A stretch of DNA of 64,000 nt from Flagellimonas amoyensis (GTDB taxonomy: Bacteria; Bacteroidota; Bacteroidia; Flavobacteriales; Flavobacteriaceae). A program made the translations under genes and the position numbers. The stretch spans positions 227,995 to 291,994 of the forward strand of contig NZ_QBUK01000006.1 in NCBI RefSeq assembly GCF_003058265.1. The letters run 5' to 3'. Below are positions 18,957 through 28,367 of the stretch, in pieces; position 1 is the stretch's first letter, and every line of letters begins with the position of its first letter. The notes under the pieces were generated by a model. The model was given only the letters and a program-made list of their open reading frames with translations. It was not told the origin of the DNA and ran no database searches.

Positions 18957-19829
18957 ATGAAAAGATTTCCTACGATTGTATTGATTCTAGCCCTTAGTAA
19001 AATAGGATATTGCCAAAGCAAACAGGTTGTAGGCGAAGTAAAGAGTTTTGAAAACAATGAACCTTTGCCCTATGTCAATATCGGGATTGCCAATAAAACG
19101 GTTGGGACAGTTTCCAATGAAAATGGATTTTTCAAACTTGACATAAATGAAAGAACAACATCAAGAGACACCGTCACTTTCTCATACATAGGTTTTAAAA
19201 CCGAAAAATACTTGGTCTCGGATTTGAGCAATCAAAAGAGGACAATTTTATTGCACCCACAGCATACAGAGTTGGACGAAGTAATAGTGACCTCAAAAAA
19301 AATAGAGCTGAAACAAAGAAAGATAGGAAGAACATCCAAGGGCCTCGGATTGATGCATTCAAATTTCTACTCTTACTACGAAAAAGATATCGATGACCGT
19401 TTGAGCAAAGAAAGAGGAATGAAGTTCAAGATCAGAAAAAACTGCCACATCCAGGATTTGAATTTCAACATTACCTCGAATGACTTCAAATCCCTTAAAT
19501 TCAGGGTAAATTTCTACAAGATTGAAAATGGGCTTCCAACAGAATTGGTAGTTAAAAAAAATATTGTTTTTGAAATCAAGGACAATTCTTTAGGATGGTT
19601 CAAGGTAGATTTGGAACCCTACAGTATCTATCTCGAAGAAGAAGTTGAAGAAATTGCTGTAACCATACAATGGGTCGAAAGTGAAAAAGTAGATACAAAA
19701 AGCAAGTACTTTGCCATTTCAACTGCCAGTTCTCCGACCCATACGGCTTATTTTAGGGAAAAAGCCATGGACAACTGGACCAAAGGAGGGCAAAGTTTAA
19801 GTTTCTATCTAAATGCCTTGTGTGAATAA
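18957..19829 (+). CDS. Secreted protein with carboxypeptidase-regulatory-like domain
   Basis: A 290-aa protein with a signal peptide (MKRFPTIVLILALSKIGYCQ) and a CarboxypepD_reg-like domain (about 22-110; VVGEVKSFENNEPLPYVNIG, then VIVTSKK as the linker usual before a receptor plug). No plug or barrel follows. The remaining 170 residues look like a beta-rich domain ending in HTAYFREKAMDNWTKGG. Similar short proteins are frequent in Bacteroidota and have no known role. It is A+T-richer than thyA upstream, suggesting separate history. Location is probably periplasmic or outer-membrane facing. Confidence 0.7.
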   Translation: MKRFPTIVLILALSKIGYCQSKQVVGEVKSFENNEPLPYVNIGIANKTVGTVSNENGFFKLDINERTTSRDTVTFSYIGFKTEKYLVSDLSNQKRTILLHPQHTELDEVIVTSKKIELKQRKIGRTSKGLGLMHSNFYSYYEKDIDDRLSKERGMKFKIRKNCHIQDLNFNITSNDFKSLKFRVNFYKIENGLPTELVVKKNIVFEIKDNSLGWFKVDLEPYSIYLEEEVEEIAVTIQWVESEKVDTKSKYFAISTASSPTHTAYFREKAMDNWTKGGQSLSFYLNALCE

Positions 19830-19996
19830 AAGACTGTTCTAAAAACAATCTCTTTATCCCGTCCCCACACCAACGTCAAGGAATCTCTGCCTTAAGACAC
19901 CACCCTCCCCAAAAAATCAGTATCTTCCCTCTTACAATCTCATCGCTACGAGACGGTTAGCTGTGATTGTACTCAAAAAACACCAACCTCCATCCT

Positions 19997-21736
19997 ATGA
20001 CACGAAAACACCTTTTGGCCTGCGCCTTTCTGATCAGCACGTTTTCCCTGTTCGCACAAACCTACATCACCCATGTGACCGTGGCCGATGTGGAAAAACA
20101 ACGGTTGTTGCCCGATCAGACCGTGGTGATCACCGATGGCCTGATCTCCAGCATCAAAAAAAGCAGTACCGTTAAAATCCCACAAAATGCGACCGTAATC
20201 GACGGACGGGGCAAGTTCCTTTTTCCCGGACTTGTGGATGCCCATATCCATTTCTCCCAAAACGGAGGGCTGTACACTCGCCCGGATGCCATCGACCTGA
20301 GAAAATATATGGACTACAACAACGAGATTGCACTTGCAAGATCTGACATGGAGACCAAATTGAGGCGATACCTCCAAAACGGGATCACCACGGTGGTGGA
20401 TGTGGGCTCGTCGTTCAACCTGCTCGACGCAAGAAATGGTTTCAAGGATAATGCCACTACGGCCCAAATATTTATGACGGGGCCTTTATTGACCACTTAT
20501 GAGCCAGCAGCTTTGGCAAACCTCGGAAATGACGGCGTATTTACCTTGACAAAGACCATTGAAGAAGGCATTAAAGGCGTTCAGCAACAATTGCCCCACC
20601 AACCGGACTTTATCAAAATATGGTACATCGCAGGGGCGGACGGATTGAGTGTTGAAGAAAGTGCGCGCAAAAACCTGCCTATTGTAAATGCAATCATTGA
20701 AGAGGCCCACAAGCACAATTTGAAGGTGGCAGTCCATGCCACGGAACGGATCACCGCCCAATTGGCCGTTGAAAATGGCGCCGATTTTTTGGTCCATAGT
20801 GTGGATGACGAGGTGATAACGGATGATTTTGTGGCTTTGCTGAAGAAAAACAACGTGGCCCTCTGCCCTACGCTGGTCGTTCCAAGTGGGTACATGGACA
20901 CCTTTGGCCAAAAACTGGAGCTTGGCACCCACGACCTTCAAAAAGCCGACCCCTACCAATTGGGAACGCTGCTGGACCTGAAACACCTGCCCGAAACCTC
21001 ACTCATCGAGAACTATAAAAAATATGCAAACGACCCGAAGAATGTTGAAAAACTCCAAAAGAGCGATTCCATCTCCAGGGTCAACCTGAAAAAATTGTCC
21101 GATGCGGGCGTTTTGATCGTGACCGGAACGGATGCTGGAAATATTGGCACATTGCACACCTCGTCCTACCTGCCCGAACTGAAGGCCATGCAAGAGAGCG
21201 GTATGAGCAATTGGAAAATCATGCAGGCCTCCACCGTAAACGGAGCAAAGCTCTTTGGCAAGGAAAATGAGTTTGGAACGGTGACTACAGGAAAAAAGGC
21301 CAATCTTTTGCTCTTGGATGCGAACCCCATCGTGGACATCGAAAATGTGACCCAAATACATACGGTCTTCAACCAAGGAGAGGCTTTCAAGCCCAACGAC
21401 CTCTTGCAAGATTCCCCGACCGATTTGGCCCAACGACAACTGAACGCCTATAATTTGGGGGACATCGAGGCCTTTCTAGAACCCTATGCCGAGGATGTGG
21501 AAGTCTATGCTTTCCCCGACCAACTGCTCTATAAGGGCAAAGAAACGATGAGGGGACAGTATGCCCAAATGTTCAAAAACACCCCAGACCTGCATTGTGA
21601 ACTCAAGGAACGGATTGTTCAGGGTAATGTGGTGATTGACAAAGAGCGGGTTCAATTTGGCACGGAAACCGTCGAGGCGGTCGCCATGTACCACGTTGAA
21701 AACGGGAAAATCAAGAAAGTATATTTTATTCAATAA
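19997..21736 (+). CDS. Secreted amidohydrolase fused to a SnoaL/NTF2-like domain
   Basis: A 579-aa exported metal-dependent hydrolase (signal MTRKHLLACAFLISTFSLFA). The amidohydrolase fold spans about 20-455, with metal and catalytic residues in order: HIH in DAHIHFSQ, a Lys in DFIKIWY (candidate carbamylated lysine), His in AVHATE, His in FLVHSVDD and Asp in TGTDAG. From about 470 a second domain follows (AYNLGDIEAFLEPYAEDVEVY to KIKKVYFIQ) that resembles SnoaL/NTF2-like proteins. This fusion is unusual, though known families of exported imidazolonepropionase-like amidohydrolases exist. The ATG at 19997 is chosen; the upstream frame extension lacks a signal peptide. It precedes the Dabb lipoprotein by 11 bp. 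Confidence 0.82.
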   Translation: MTRKHLLACAFLISTFSLFAQTYITHVTVADVEKQRLLPDQTVVITDGLISSIKKSSTVKIPQNATVIDGRGKFLFPGLVDAHIHFSQNGGLYTRPDAIDLRKYMDYNNEIALARSDMETKLRRYLQNGITTVVDVGSSFNLLDARNGFKDNATTAQIFMTGPLLTTYEPAALANLGNDGVFTLTKTIEEGIKGVQQQLPHQPDFIKIWYIAGADGLSVEESARKNLPIVNAIIEEAHKHNLKVAVHATERITAQLAVENGADFLVHSVDDEVITDDFVALLKKNNVALCPTLVVPSGYMDTFGQKLELGTHDLQKADPYQLGTLLDLKHLPETSLIENYKKYANDPKNVEKLQKSDSISRVNLKKLSDAGVLIVTGTDAGNIGTLHTSSYLPELKAMQESGMSNWKIMQASTVNGAKLFGKENEFGTVTTGKKANLLLLDANPIVDIENVTQIHTVFNQGEAFKPNDLLQDSPTDLAQRQLNAYNLGDIEAFLEPYAEDVEVYAFPDQLLYKGKETMRGQYAQMFKNTPDLHCELKERIVQGNVVIDKERVQFGTETVEAVAMYHVENGKIKKVYFIQ

Positions 21737-21747
21737 GAAAACAAGGC

Positions 21748-22173
21748 ATGAAAACCATCTCCATCACCCTATTTGCTACACTGCTTTTGATGGGCTGTGG
21801 CAATTCCACCCCAAAAGAAACCACCGAAAAACAGGAAGAGACCGTGAAAAAAACTGAAGATACCACCACCCGTCAGTTGCGCCATGTGGTGCTGTTCAAA
21901 TTTAAGGAGACCTCTACCGCCGACGATATTGAGCAGGTAAAACAGGCCTTTGATGCCCTGCCCTCAAAAATTCCGCTCATCAAAGGGTATGAATGGGGAC
22001 TGAACAACAGTCCGGAAAACCTGAACAAGGGTTTTACCCATTGCTTTTTCCTCACGTTCCACAGTGAGGCCGACCGCGATGCCTATCTCCCCCATCCCGA
22101 CCATAAGGTTTTTGGGGAGATTGCAGGCCCACACATCGAGGATGTTCTTGTGGTGGATTACTGGACGGAATAA
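21748..22173 (+). CDS. Dabb-domain lipoprotein
   Basis: A 141-aa protein with a lipoprotein signal ending in lipobox LLMGC (Cys17) and a Dabb (stress-responsive alpha/beta barrel) domain from about residue 45 (LRHVVLFKFKETSTADDIEQ, then FFLTFHSEADRDAYLPHP). Dabb proteins form ferredoxin-like dimers of mostly unknown function. It is 11 bp after the amidohydrolase and probably in one transcript with it. Confidence 0.85.
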   Translation: MKTISITLFATLLLMGCGNSTPKETTEKQEETVKKTEDTTTRQLRHVVLFKFKETSTADDIEQVKQAFDALPSKIPLIKGYEWGLNNSPENLNKGFTHCFFLTFHSEADRDAYLPHPDHKVFGEIAGPHIEDVLVVDYWTE

Positions 22174-22260
22174 ATTGTGAGCGATTTTTTTTCAAACTGG
22201 CAATGACCCTGAGGCGGTTGTGCTTTGTGGCAAAAAGCCATATCTTTTCAAAAAAAGAAC

Positions 22261-23727
22261 ATGGGCAAGCCACAAGCTTTCATTTGGGCACTTTTTGTTG
22301 CACTTATCCTTGGAAGTTGCAAACGACAAGTTGAAAAACCAGAAACAACCAACAACCCAAGACCGAACATCATCTATATTTTGGCAGATGACCTCGGCTA
22401 TGGTGACCTTGGCGTGATGGGCCAAACCAGGTTTCCTACCCCGAACATTGACCAATTGGCGGCAGACGGCATGCTCTTTACCCAACATTATTCAGGTTCC
22501 ACGGTCTGCGCACCGTCCCGTTCCGCACTACTGACAGGCCAACATACCGGCCATACTTTTATCCGTGGCAACAGGGAAATCCAGCCAGAAGGCCAATACC
22601 CTATGGCCGCTTCCGTGGCAACGATTGCCGAACTTTTAAAATCGGGAGGGTATGTCACAGGGGCCTTTGGAAAATGGGGCTTGGGCTATCCGGCTTCCGA
22701 AGGCGACCCCAACAATCAAGGTTTTGATGAATTCTATGGCTACAATTGCCAACGGATGGGCCATAATTACTACCCCTACCACTTATGGGAAAACCAGACC
22801 AAAGTATCCCTAGACGGTAATGTCGGCACCCAGACACAGACCTATGCCCCAGATTTGATCCATGAAAAATCGCTGGAATTTATCGAAAAGCACAAGGACA
22901 CTACTTTTTTTATGTACTATCCGTCCATCATCCCACATGCCGAACTTGCCGCTCCAGAGGAATACATATCAAAATTCAGGGGAAAACTGGAGCCCGAAAA
23001 AAGCTATAAAGGGACAGACGGCGGGGAACGCTACAAAAAAGGTGGCTATGGTTCACAAGAGGAGACCCACGCGGCTTTTGCCGCCATGGTCCATTTATTG
23101 GACAGGCAAGTGGGCGAGATCAGAAAAAAAGTGGAGGAACTGGGCATTGCGGAGAACACCCTCATCATCTTTACTTCGGATAACGGACCCCACCAAGAAG
23201 GGGGTGCAGACCCTGATTATTTTAACAGCAATGCAGGGCTTCGGGGGCACAAGCGTGACCTATACGAAGGCGGCATACGCGTGCCCATGATCGCCTATTG
23301 GCCCCAAAAGATACGTGCGAATTCCACTTCCGACCATATTTCGGCCTTTTGGGATTTCTTGCCCACAGCTTGCGAGATTGCACAAATCGAAATTCCGAAG
23401 GGCATAGACGGTATCTCCTACTTACCGGAACTCTTGGACGGAGAGCAGAAAAAGCACGACCATCTGTATTGGGAGTTTTTGGAACGGGGAGGAAAACAAG
23501 CGGTTCGGTTCGGGAATTGGAAAGGTGTACGCCTGAACATGGATACCGACCCAGAGGCCGCCATCGAGCTCTATGATCTGACCAATGATTTGGGAGAAGA
23601 GCACAATGTTGCCTCCGAACACCCGGAAATAGTGGCACAAATGGGCGCTATCATGGCACAGGAACATTCACGTTCGCAAGAATTCAGCTTTGGGTACGAA
23701 AAGGACCAAGAAACGAACAATCCTTGA
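22261..23727 (+). CDS. Arylsulfatase-type sulfatase, lipoprotein
   Basis: A 488-aa type I sulfatase with a lipoprotein signal (lipobox LILGSC). The metal site ILADDLGYGDLG and the sulfatase signature CAPSRSALLTG are intact. The Cys in this signature is the residue converted to formylglycine by a maturase that is not in the window. FTSDNGPHQEGG carries the downstream Asp-Asn metal ligands. Substrates of the family include sulfated polysaccharides and aryl sulfates; this one cannot be assigned. The ATG at 22261 fits the signal peptide; an upstream in-frame start adds 12 residues. No glycoside hydrolase or SusCD pair is adjacent. Confidence 0.92.
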   Translation: MGKPQAFIWALFVALILGSCKRQVEKPETTNNPRPNIIYILADDLGYGDLGVMGQTRFPTPNIDQLAADGMLFTQHYSGSTVCAPSRSALLTGQHTGHTFIRGNREIQPEGQYPMAASVATIAELLKSGGYVTGAFGKWGLGYPASEGDPNNQGFDEFYGYNCQRMGHNYYPYHLWENQTKVSLDGNVGTQTQTYAPDLIHEKSLEFIEKHKDTTFFMYYPSIIPHAELAAPEEYISKFRGKLEPEKSYKGTDGGERYKKGGYGSQEETHAAFAAMVHLLDRQVGEIRKKVEELGIAENTLIIFTSDNGPHQEGGADPDYFNSNAGLRGHKRDLYEGGIRVPMIAYWPQKIRANSTSDHISAFWDFLPTACEIAQIEIPKGIDGISYLPELLDGEQKKHDHLYWEFLERGGKQAVRFGNWKGVRLNMDTDPEAAIELYDLTNDLGEEHNVASEHPEIVAQMGAIMAQEHSRSQEFSFGYEKDQETNNP

Positions 23728-23760
23728 TCTTTCTACTTTTGGGCCCATCACATCTACGCC

Positions 23761-24057
23761 ATGAACCAATTTGAACTGTACCATAAGATCAAAGAAATAC
23801 AATCAGACCCTATCCGGGAAATGGCTTATTATCTGGCGGATGAAAAACGGATTGCCATCACCTCTTTTGGGCTGGCCTGGTCCAACGCAACTGCGCCTTG
23901 GATCTATTTTGACACGGTTCTGGATGTGGAGGGGTTGCAATCCCAATTTGGACTGGGCGAAAACATGGAAGTCCATGAAAACCTAGACCCCAAATCCGGA
24001 CTTGAAAGGGGTTTTGTGGACCAAACGACCGGTGAAGGGCTGATGGGTAAAATTTGA
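23761..24057 (+). CDS. Hypothetical protein (98 aa)
   Basis: Not recognised. A small acidic soluble protein without signal peptide or membrane segment (MNQFELYHKIKEIQSDPIRE, WSNATAPWIYFDTVLDVEGL). It lies 33 bp after the sulfatase on the same strand and ahead of a terminator for the opposite strand. Codon use resembles its neighbours, so it is likely a real gene. Confidence 0.6.
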   Translation: MNQFELYHKIKEIQSDPIREMAYYLADEKRIAITSFGLAWSNATAPWIYFDTVLDVEGLQSQFGLGENMEVHENLDPKSGLERGFVDQTTGEGLMGKI

Positions 24058-24075
24058 CAGCAGAAATTCCCCAAT

Positions 24076-24115
24076 AAAAAAACCGCCATCAGTCTTGGGG
24101 AACCCTGATGGTGGT
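24076..24115 (-). terminator. Terminator after CBM48 gene
   Basis: ACCGCCATCAG (24082-24092) pairs with CTGATGGTGGT (24105-24115). On the minus strand a seven-T run follows. Confidence 0.8.
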
Positions 24116-24125
24116 CTACATGTCT

Positions 24126-24422
24126 TTATACTTCCAAAACGGCGTTCTCGGTGCCGGCATACTCGTTCCACTGGAAACGGTCGGCCTCGTCATCATTGGT
24201 ATAGGACCCGTCAATCAGATATCTGAACTCGTAGCTGTTCTCCATCGGAAGTTCGAAGGTCCCTTTGAAGGTCCCGTTCTTCAACTTCTTCAGTTCGCTC
24301 GCAGTTGGGTTCCAATTGTTGAAATCCCCGACTACGGCAACGGTCTCTGCCTCATCTGCGGGAACGGTGAAGGTCACCTTGCAGATAGGCTTGCTCTTTA
24401 GGTATTGTTTCTTAATTGCCAT
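24126..24422 (-). CDS. Isoamylase early-set (CBM48/AMPK glycogen-binding) domain protein
   Basis: A 98-aa stand-alone glycogen-binding-type beta-sandwich. The diagnostic VAVVGDFNNWNP is followed by LKKLKNGTFKGTFELP and YEFRYLIDGSYTNDDEADRF, the pattern seen in CBM48 and AMPK-beta domains. There is no catalytic domain. Such short proteins are common in flavobacteria and may bind glycogen or act as regulatory partners. It is a single leftward gene. Confidence 0.88.
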   Translation of the reverse strand: MAIKKQYLKSKPICKVTFTVPADEAETVAVVGDFNNWNPTASELKKLKNGTFKGTFELPMENSYEFRYLIDGSYTNDDEADRFQWNEYAGTENAVLEV

Positions 24423-24562
24423 GGTACCAAAAATTTAATTCCAGTACAAAGCAATGCATAAAACCGCTTACTTACAATTAGTTAGCATCGATTTATCAAA
24501 TTGATAAAATGCACCTAACCCTAAGGTTACTTTTGGCAAATTAGCTCCCACTTTTTTACCAA

Positions 24563-25657
24563 TCATCTTTTTGACATCCAACGCTTTAGAAGTTTGCCAA
24601 TCACATCGATTTCTTCCTCTGTATTGTAAAAATGGAAGCTGAGCCGTATGCCCCCGCCCCGTGGGGAGGCCACGATGTTCTCCTCGTTCAGCCTATTGAA
24701 GAGTTTTTCATCCCCTTTGATCTTGAAGATGGTGCTGTGTTGTTTTCTTTGGGCAATATGGGGCTCCAGCAGGTCCAGTTCCGAAAAGGTCTGCATGGCC
24801 TTCGCGGATAGTTTTTGTAATTGGATCTGCACATTTTCAAGACCGATATCCTCCAAAAAGTGGAGCGCAAATTCCAGACTACCAAAGTTGAAGGAATCCA
24901 AATGGCCCGGTTCCAAGAACTTACAGAACGAAATGTTGTTACGCTGGGAAGCATCGTTGTTCACAGAGCCGTTGCCAATACCTTTCAGGTCGAATTGGTC
25001 CTTCACCCCATCCTTTACCAGAAAAAATCCGTTGCCATAGCCCGCCAAGAGCCATTTGTAGGCACTGGCCCCCAAAATATCTATGCCCGATGCCTCAAAA
25101 TCAAACTCTTCCACACCACAATATTGGGTACCATCGGCGATGATCATCAGATTGGGAAAATCCTTTTTCAGCTCCTTTAAAAAATCAAGGTCGATACGGA
25201 CTCCGTCCACCCACTGCACCAAACTCAGGGCCAATACATCAATCTTTCCCGATTTGACCTTTTCACGGATGTTCGTTTCCATGTCTGCATCAATATCCAT
25301 ATATTCCCTTTTAAAATTCCGGGTCTCAAAAGGCCAGTTCACGGACGGATAATCGCTTTGGAGCAACAGCACCGTCTTGTCCTTGGGCAGGCCCTCCAGC
25401 AAGAGGTTCAGCCCCAAACTGAAATTGGGCACGAGGGCCACATTCTCGGGACTGCAATGAAAAAACTTACCGACCACTTTTTTGATCTCGGGCATATGGG
25501 CAAATCCCTTGTTCTTCATTTTACTTCCGCCGATCAGGAAGTCGAGGTCGTGCCCTTGGCGCCATTCCATCAAATCTTCGCTCAACAGGCCCGCCGAAGC
25601 GGTATTGGCATAGATACATTGCTTAAGTACGGGGAATTTTTTTCTGAGGTTCTGCAT
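24563..25657 (-). CDS. Class V aminotransferase
   Basis: A 364-aa PLP enzyme of the cysteine desulfurase/isopenicillin-N epimerase-like fold. The N-terminus LRKKFPVLKQCIYANTAS and the PLP lysine region GASAYKWLLAGYGNGFF are clear; DGTQYCGVEEF holds the Asp that contacts the PLP ring nitrogen. The specific reaction is not determined. The frame also has ATGs at 25693 and 25690, adding 12 residues that do not look conserved. Confidence 0.85.
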   Translation of the reverse strand: MQNLRKKFPVLKQCIYANTASAGLLSEDLMEWRQGHDLDFLIGGSKMKNKGFAHMPEIKKVVGKFFHCSPENVALVPNFSLGLNLLLEGLPKDKTVLLLQSDYPSVNWPFETRNFKREYMDIDADMETNIREKVKSGKIDVLALSLVQWVDGVRIDLDFLKELKKDFPNLMIIADGTQYCGVEEFDFEASGIDILGASAYKWLLAGYGNGFFLVKDGVKDQFDLKGIGNGSVNNDASQRNNISFCKFLEPGHLDSFNFGSLEFALHFLEDIGLENVQIQLQKLSAKAMQTFSELDLLEPHIAQRKQHSTIFKIKGDEKLFNRLNEENIVASPRGGGIRLSFHFYNTEEEIDVIGKLLKRWMSKR

Positions 25658-25742
25658 TGCAAATGTTTTGGGTACAAATCTTTTATTCATCATATATGAA
25701 TGTGCCAGTGGTCATGATACGTTGTATCAATATTTGATTTTG

Positions 25743-25805
25743 TCCTCTTGAGCGCAGTCGAAAGATGGACAAAACATCTCGACTGCGCTCGATGTGACAT
25801 CCGAA
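25743..25805. repeat. Interspersed inverted-repeat element
   Basis: GAGCGCAGTCGA (about 25,751) and TCGACTGCGCTC (about 25,779) form a 12-bp stem followed by GATGTGACATCC. It belongs to the same family as the copies near 6,256, 17,866 and 46,190. Confidence 0.7.
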
Positions 25806-25869
25806 TAGACCACTCGCACAATTAGACGATACAATTTCCTTTATATTTGTTGTTAAAGATAGCCATTCC

Positions 25870-26262
25870 ATGTTGTCATTCGGAAAAAAGAAGAAACCTG
25901 AAATAGATCTGGAACAGCACGAACTTTTGGAGAATGCCCACAAGCGCATCAAACAAAAGAAACGGCTGTTTTCCCACTTTGTGATCTTTCTGATCGGCAG
26001 CCTCTTTTTGGTACTGATCAATAAGATTTTAAAGTATGGGGAGACCTATGATTGGTTCGTGTGGGCCATCCTCATTTGGGCATTCCTGTTCGTCATCCAC
26101 GCCGTCAATGTGTTCGTGACCCACAGGTTCATGGGCCAGGACTGGGAACGCGCCCAACGTGAAAAACTGGTCGCACTGCAAAAGAAACGTATCGCCGAGA
26201 TCCAAAAGGAAATAGAGACGGATTTCCCTCTTTCCGGCATCAATAAAAAAAAAGATCAATGA
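25870..26262 (+). CDS. 2TM domain-containing protein
   Basis: A 130-aa protein with the 2TM domain: a cytoplasmic amphipathic segment (ENAHKRIKQKKRLFSHFVIF), two membrane helices (about 37-55 and 65-83) and a basic, coiled-coil-like C-terminus (QREKLVALQKKRIAEIQKEI). In Bacteroidota this domain also occurs at the N-terminus of LytTR regulators. Here it is free-standing and its function is unknown. Its stop overlaps the folA start by 4 bp (ATGA), so translation is probably coupled. Confidence 0.85.
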   Translation: MLSFGKKKKPEIDLEQHELLENAHKRIKQKKRLFSHFVIFLIGSLFLVLINKILKYGETYDWFVWAILIWAFLFVIHAVNVFVTHRFMGQDWERAQREKLVALQKKRIAEIQKEIETDFPLSGINKKKDQ

Positions 26263-26774
26263 AACGATTGATCATCATTGCCGCCGCTGCGGAGAACAAC
26301 GCTTTGGGCAAGGACAACGACTTGGTATGGCACCTTCCCGATGATTTTAAGCGGTTCAAAGCCCTGACCACCGGGCATCAAATCATTATGGGACGGAAAA
26401 CGCTGGAAAGTTTCCCAAAACCGCTTCCCAACCGGGAACATATCGTGATTACCCGAGACACCGATTACACCCCAAAATTCCCTTGCCTAGTGACGCACTC
26501 CTTGGAAGAGGCCCTTGCACTGGTAAAGGATGGGAAAACGGCCTATATCATCGGTGGAGGTGAAATTTACAAACAGTCCATGCGGTTGGCCACGGACATG
26601 GAACTGACACGGGTACACGGTGTTTTTGAGGCCGATACTTTTTTTCCGACGATTGAGGAAGACCAATGGGAGCTCGTGAGCAAGGAACACCATCCAAAGG
26701 ATGATAGGCACCAATATGCCTTTACCTATCTTACCTATCGAAGAAAAAGGGACATAGACAATATATCAGGTTAG
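26259..26774 (+). CDS. folA: Dihydrofolate reductase
   Basis: A 171-aa NADPH-dependent enzyme that reduces dihydrofolate to tetrahydrofolate, restoring the cofactor used by ThyA. The substrate pocket NALGKDNDLVWHLPDDFKRF, the NADPH site IIMGRKTLESFPKPLPNREH and the IIGGGEIYKQ strand are all typical. It overlaps the preceding 2TM gene by 4 bp. A low-complexity stretch (26,770-26,800) follows the stop. Confidence 0.97.
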   Translation: MKRLIIIAAAAENNALGKDNDLVWHLPDDFKRFKALTTGHQIIMGRKTLESFPKPLPNREHIVITRDTDYTPKFPCLVTHSLEEALALVKDGKTAYIIGGGEIYKQSMRLATDMELTRVHGVFEADTFFPTIEEDQWELVSKEHHPKDDRHQYAFTYLTYRRKRDIDNISG

Positions 26775-26941
26775 GAGTTAAGAGTTCTGAGTTAGGGGTT
26801 TCAAGTTTATACCTTTTGGCACACTCGCCTGCGCGGGCGGGAATTACACGAATACACTTGGATTTGATGTTTGAACTTGAGCTTGATATTTTTACCAAGC
26901 CAGAATCCTGTTTATCAATTCCTTGCCTAACTTTTCAATAA

Positions 26942-27721
26942 TCAAAAATCAAGATGGGAAACTTGGGCATCGGAACAATCGATCAGACTTTTCAGGACCT
27001 CAATGTCCTTATTGGAATAGAAAACAGAGGTCTGGGCACCTCCATCGGTCCGAAGTAGGCCATTTTTTTCCAAGACGGCCTTGGTCTGCCGCGCCACCGC
27101 CTCCCCCGAATCGATAATGGTGATATTTTCGGGCAATAGTTCCTTCAGTACAGGCAGCAAGTAAGGATAATGTGTGCAGCCCAATACAAGACAGTCTATG
27201 CGCTGTGCCAACATGGGTTGTAGAATCTCTTCCAATACGGCCCGCATCTCTTCTGATTGGACCTTTCCTGCTTCAATGAGCTCCACCAGCCCCCTGCCCT
27301 CTTGTTCCAAAACGGTGATACCCTCGGCAAACAGTTTGGAGGTATTGTGGAACAGACTGCTGGAAAGGGTTCCCTTGGTGGCAAGCACCCCTACTTTTTT
27401 GGTCTTGGTCTGCAGTGCAGCCGGTTTGATGGCGGGCTCTATGCCGATAAAAGGGACATCGTAATTCGCTCTTAAATAGTCTATCGCGTTGGTGGTGGCG
27501 GTATTGCAGGCCACAACAATGATCTTACTCCCCCTGTTCAATAAAAACTCGGTATTCTTGATACTAAGTCGTAGGATTTCCTCTTTGGATTTCACACCAT
27601 AAGGGGCGTTGGCACTGTCCGCAAGGTATAAGGTGTCCTCAGCGGGAAGCATTTTATGGATTTCCTTCCAAATGGAAGTGCCCCCTACGCCTGAATCGAA
27701 GATGCCAATTGGTATGTCCAT
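26942..27721 (-). CDS. murI: Glutamate racemase
   Basis: A 259-aa cofactor-independent racemase that supplies D-glutamate for peptidoglycan. DSGVGG near the N-terminus, VACNTATTNAI with the first catalytic Cys and LGCTHYPYL with the second Cys are all present. The ATG at 27721 (MDIPIGIFDSGVGG) is chosen over a TTG two codons upstream. It is the last gene of the leftward envelope group but is separated from ompH by a terminator. Confidence 0.97.
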   Translation of the reverse strand: MDIPIGIFDSGVGGTSIWKEIHKMLPAEDTLYLADSANAPYGVKSKEEILRLSIKNTEFLLNRGSKIIVVACNTATTNAIDYLRANYDVPFIGIEPAIKPAALQTKTKKVGVLATKGTLSSSLFHNTSKLFAEGITVLEQEGRGLVELIEAGKVQSEEMRAVLEEILQPMLAQRIDCLVLGCTHYPYLLPVLKELLPENITIIDSGEAVARQTKAVLEKNGLLRTDGGAQTSVFYSNKDIEVLKSLIDCSDAQVSHLDF

Positions 27722-27754
27722 ACCCAAAAATAAAGACTAAAAAGTTCATGGAAC

Positions 27755-27791
27755 AAAAAAACCGCTCCTCATATTGAAGAGCGGTTTTTTT
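27755..27791 (-). terminator. Terminator after ompH
   Basis: AAAACCGCTC (27758-27767) pairs with GAGCGGTTTT (27779-27788), with A and T runs on both sides. It lies between the ompH stop and the murI start. Confidence 0.8.
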
Positions 27792-27811
27792 GAATTGTAT
27801 ACGATATTGGT

Positions 27812-28321
27812 TTAGAAGCCCAATTCTTTCTTTACTTCGGGCAGAAGATCTTTGCCTTTGGCCACGATAAGGCTCAATCCTGGGCTGGCATCGATCACAT
27901 AATCGAATCCTTGCGCAGCGGCCACTTTTTCAATGGCTGCCTTGGCTTTGTCAGAGATTGGCGCGAACAGCTCTTGTTGTTTTTTCTGCATTTCTTGCAT
28001 AGCTGCTTGCTCAGCTTCCTGAATGTTTCTTTCGAACCCTTGAAGCTCTACTGCTCTTTGCTCGTTCTCCTCATTGGTCTTGGAAGTGGCCTCATTTTGA
28101 TATTGGGTCAACTTGTTTTGAAGCTCTTTCATGGAGCTTTGTATGTCTGCCCTATAGGTTTCCTGCAATTTCTTCAACTCTGCTTGTGCGGCCTTCATCT
28201 CCGGCATATCAGACAATAGTTGCTGTACATTGATATGTGCAACCTTGCTCTGCGCGCTCACAAAACCCGTAGCCGCTACAAACAATACAAGGGCCACAGC
28301 AATCCTTTTTACATTTCTCAT
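27812..28321 (-). CDS. OmpH/Skp family periplasmic chaperone (short paralogue)
   Basis: A 169-aa exported protein (signal about 1-23, ending VSAQ) with the Skp plan: a small beta body (KVAHINVQQLLSDMPEMKAA, then FDYVIDASPGLSLIVAKG) and two long coiled-coil arms (AELKKLQETYRADIQSSMKE and onwards). Skp holds unfolded outer-membrane proteins for the BAM complex. It lies directly downstream of a longer OmpH paralogue and bamA. Confidence 0.92.
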   Translation of the reverse strand: MRNVKRIAVALVLFVAATGFVSAQSKVAHINVQQLLSDMPEMKAAQAELKKLQETYRADIQSSMKELQNKLTQYQNEATSKTNEENEQRAVELQGFERNIQEAEQAAMQEMQKKQQELFAPISDKAKAAIEKVAAAQGFDYVIDASPGLSLIVAKGKDLLPEVKKELGF

Positions 28322-28367
28322 GGTTCTAGTTACTATTTTGATATTAAATTTAGTGTTTCAATATATG

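Noticed and set aside
26770..26940. Low-complexity stretch after folA as a possible small gene
   Set aside because: It is a GTTAGGAGTTAAGAG-type purine-rich repeat plus GC-rich CGCCTGCGCGGGCGG; frames are short and unconserved.
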